Assembly: GCA_023409795.1 (NCBI GenBank)
Contig: JAEYQX010000159.1
Span: 1-7,064 of the forward strand
DNA: 7,064 nucleotides
DNA from: Pseudomonadota bacterium
GTDB taxonomy: Bacteria; Pseudomonadota; Alphaproteobacteria; Caulobacterales; Caulobacteraceae
Direction of reading: 5' to 3'
A model generated the notes under the pieces. It was given only the letters and a program-made list of their open reading frames with translations, made no database searches and was not told where the DNA came from. A program made the translations under genes and the position numbers. The stretch's first letter is position 1; each line of letters opens with the position of its first letter. Shown here in pieces: positions 6,697 through 7,064 of the stretch.

Positions 6697-7064
6697 ATGA
6701 AGCGACAGTGGCTGATGGCGGCCTGTGCGGCGGTGGCTCTGGCCAGTCCGGCCACAGTGACCCTGGCGCAGGCGGCCGGGGCAGGCGCGCCCGCCGACAG
6801 GACGGCGGAATCGGACGTCGCGGCGCAGCTGCGCGCCCTCTATGACGCCGACTGGGACTATGCGGCGGCGCGTTCGGGCCGGGTTCGCCAGACGGACGGC
6901 ACCTATGGCCCGCCGCATCGGCTGGCCATGGTCGACCCGGCCAGCCAGGAAGCCTACCTGGACCACACCCGGGCGCTGCTGGCCCGTATGGACCGCCTGC
7001 CGACGGCGGGCCTGTCGGCCCGGGATCGCATCGACGCGGCCGTCTTCCGCACCAACCTGGAGCA
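6697..7064 (+). CDS. DUF885 domain-containing exported protein (3' partial)
   Basis: The first 122 codons of a gene running off the right edge. ATG at 6697 starts a clear Sec signal peptide (Lys2, Arg3, hydrophobic 5-24, cleavage after AQA at about residue 26). The mature N-terminus carries LRALYDADWDY, a segment with DGTYGPPHRLAMVDP, then LARMDRLPTAGLSARDRIDAAVFRTNLEQ. The 'R-L-D-x-I-P-x-A-G-L-S-x-x-D-R-I-x-x-A-V-F-R' pattern is characteristic of DUF885 proteins, a family of roughly 600-residue exported putative metallopeptidases common in Caulobacterales and sphingomonads. The catalytic region would be beyond the window, so function cannot be tested here. The upstream ribosome site is poor (GTGGGG about 10 bases before the start). 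It is divergent from the receptor/phoD operon and not obviously related to phosphodiester metabolism. Confidence 0.85.
   Translation, partial: MKRQWLMAACAAVALASPATVTLAQAAGAGAPADRTAESDVAAQLRALYDADWDYAAARSGRVRQTDGTYGPPHRLAMVDPASQEAYLDHTRALLARMDRLPTAGLSARDRIDAAVFRTNLE

Overview
The window is GC-rich alphaproteobacterial DNA. Two TonB-dependent receptors of the kind abundant in Caulobacterales (the Xanthomonas/Caulobacter type), strongly GC-ending codons and many exported hydrolases suggest Caulobacter, Brevundimonas or a close relative. This placement rests on protein style only, not on a marker gene.

Layout. (1) 1-1097, plus strand: the C-terminal barrel of a TonB-dependent receptor whose 5' end lies outside the window. 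A strong intrinsic terminator follows at 1119-1153. (2) 1180-3790, plus strand: three tightly packed exported hydrolase genes, namely a NAGPA-type phosphodiester glycosidase lipoprotein, a periplasmic glycerophosphodiester phosphodiesterase, and an SGNH/GDSL esterase resembling rhamnogalacturonan acetylesterase. The two junctions are ATGA stop/start overlaps. (3) 3790-3877: a convergent intergenic region with two hairpins. (4) 3878-6509, minus strand: an operon with a second TonB-dependent receptor upstream and a Tat-exported PhoD-family alkaline phosphatase/phosphodiesterase downstream. Both genes look damaged. The receptor is only its last ~340 residues, and phoD carries a one-base frameshift near 4372. 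(5) 6510-6696: a divergent intergenic region with a small perfect dyad and no promoter I can defend. (6) 6697-7064, plus strand: the start of a DUF885-family exported protein that runs off the end. No stretch longer than 300 bases lacks a gene.

How the genes may work together. The plus-strand set pairs an outer-membrane receptor with two enzyme families that cleave phosphodiesters (sugar-1-phosphodiester and glycerophosphodiester) and one esterase. The opposing operon adds PhoD, a phosphodiesterase/alkaline phosphatase. The simplest reading is an accessory locus for scavenging phosphodiester-containing glycopolymers or lipid head groups for phosphorus or carbon. Teichoic-acid-like material is one candidate substrate. 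The families are seen in the sequence; the shared substrate is inference. No RNA genes, CRISPR arrays, insertion sequences or origins were seen.
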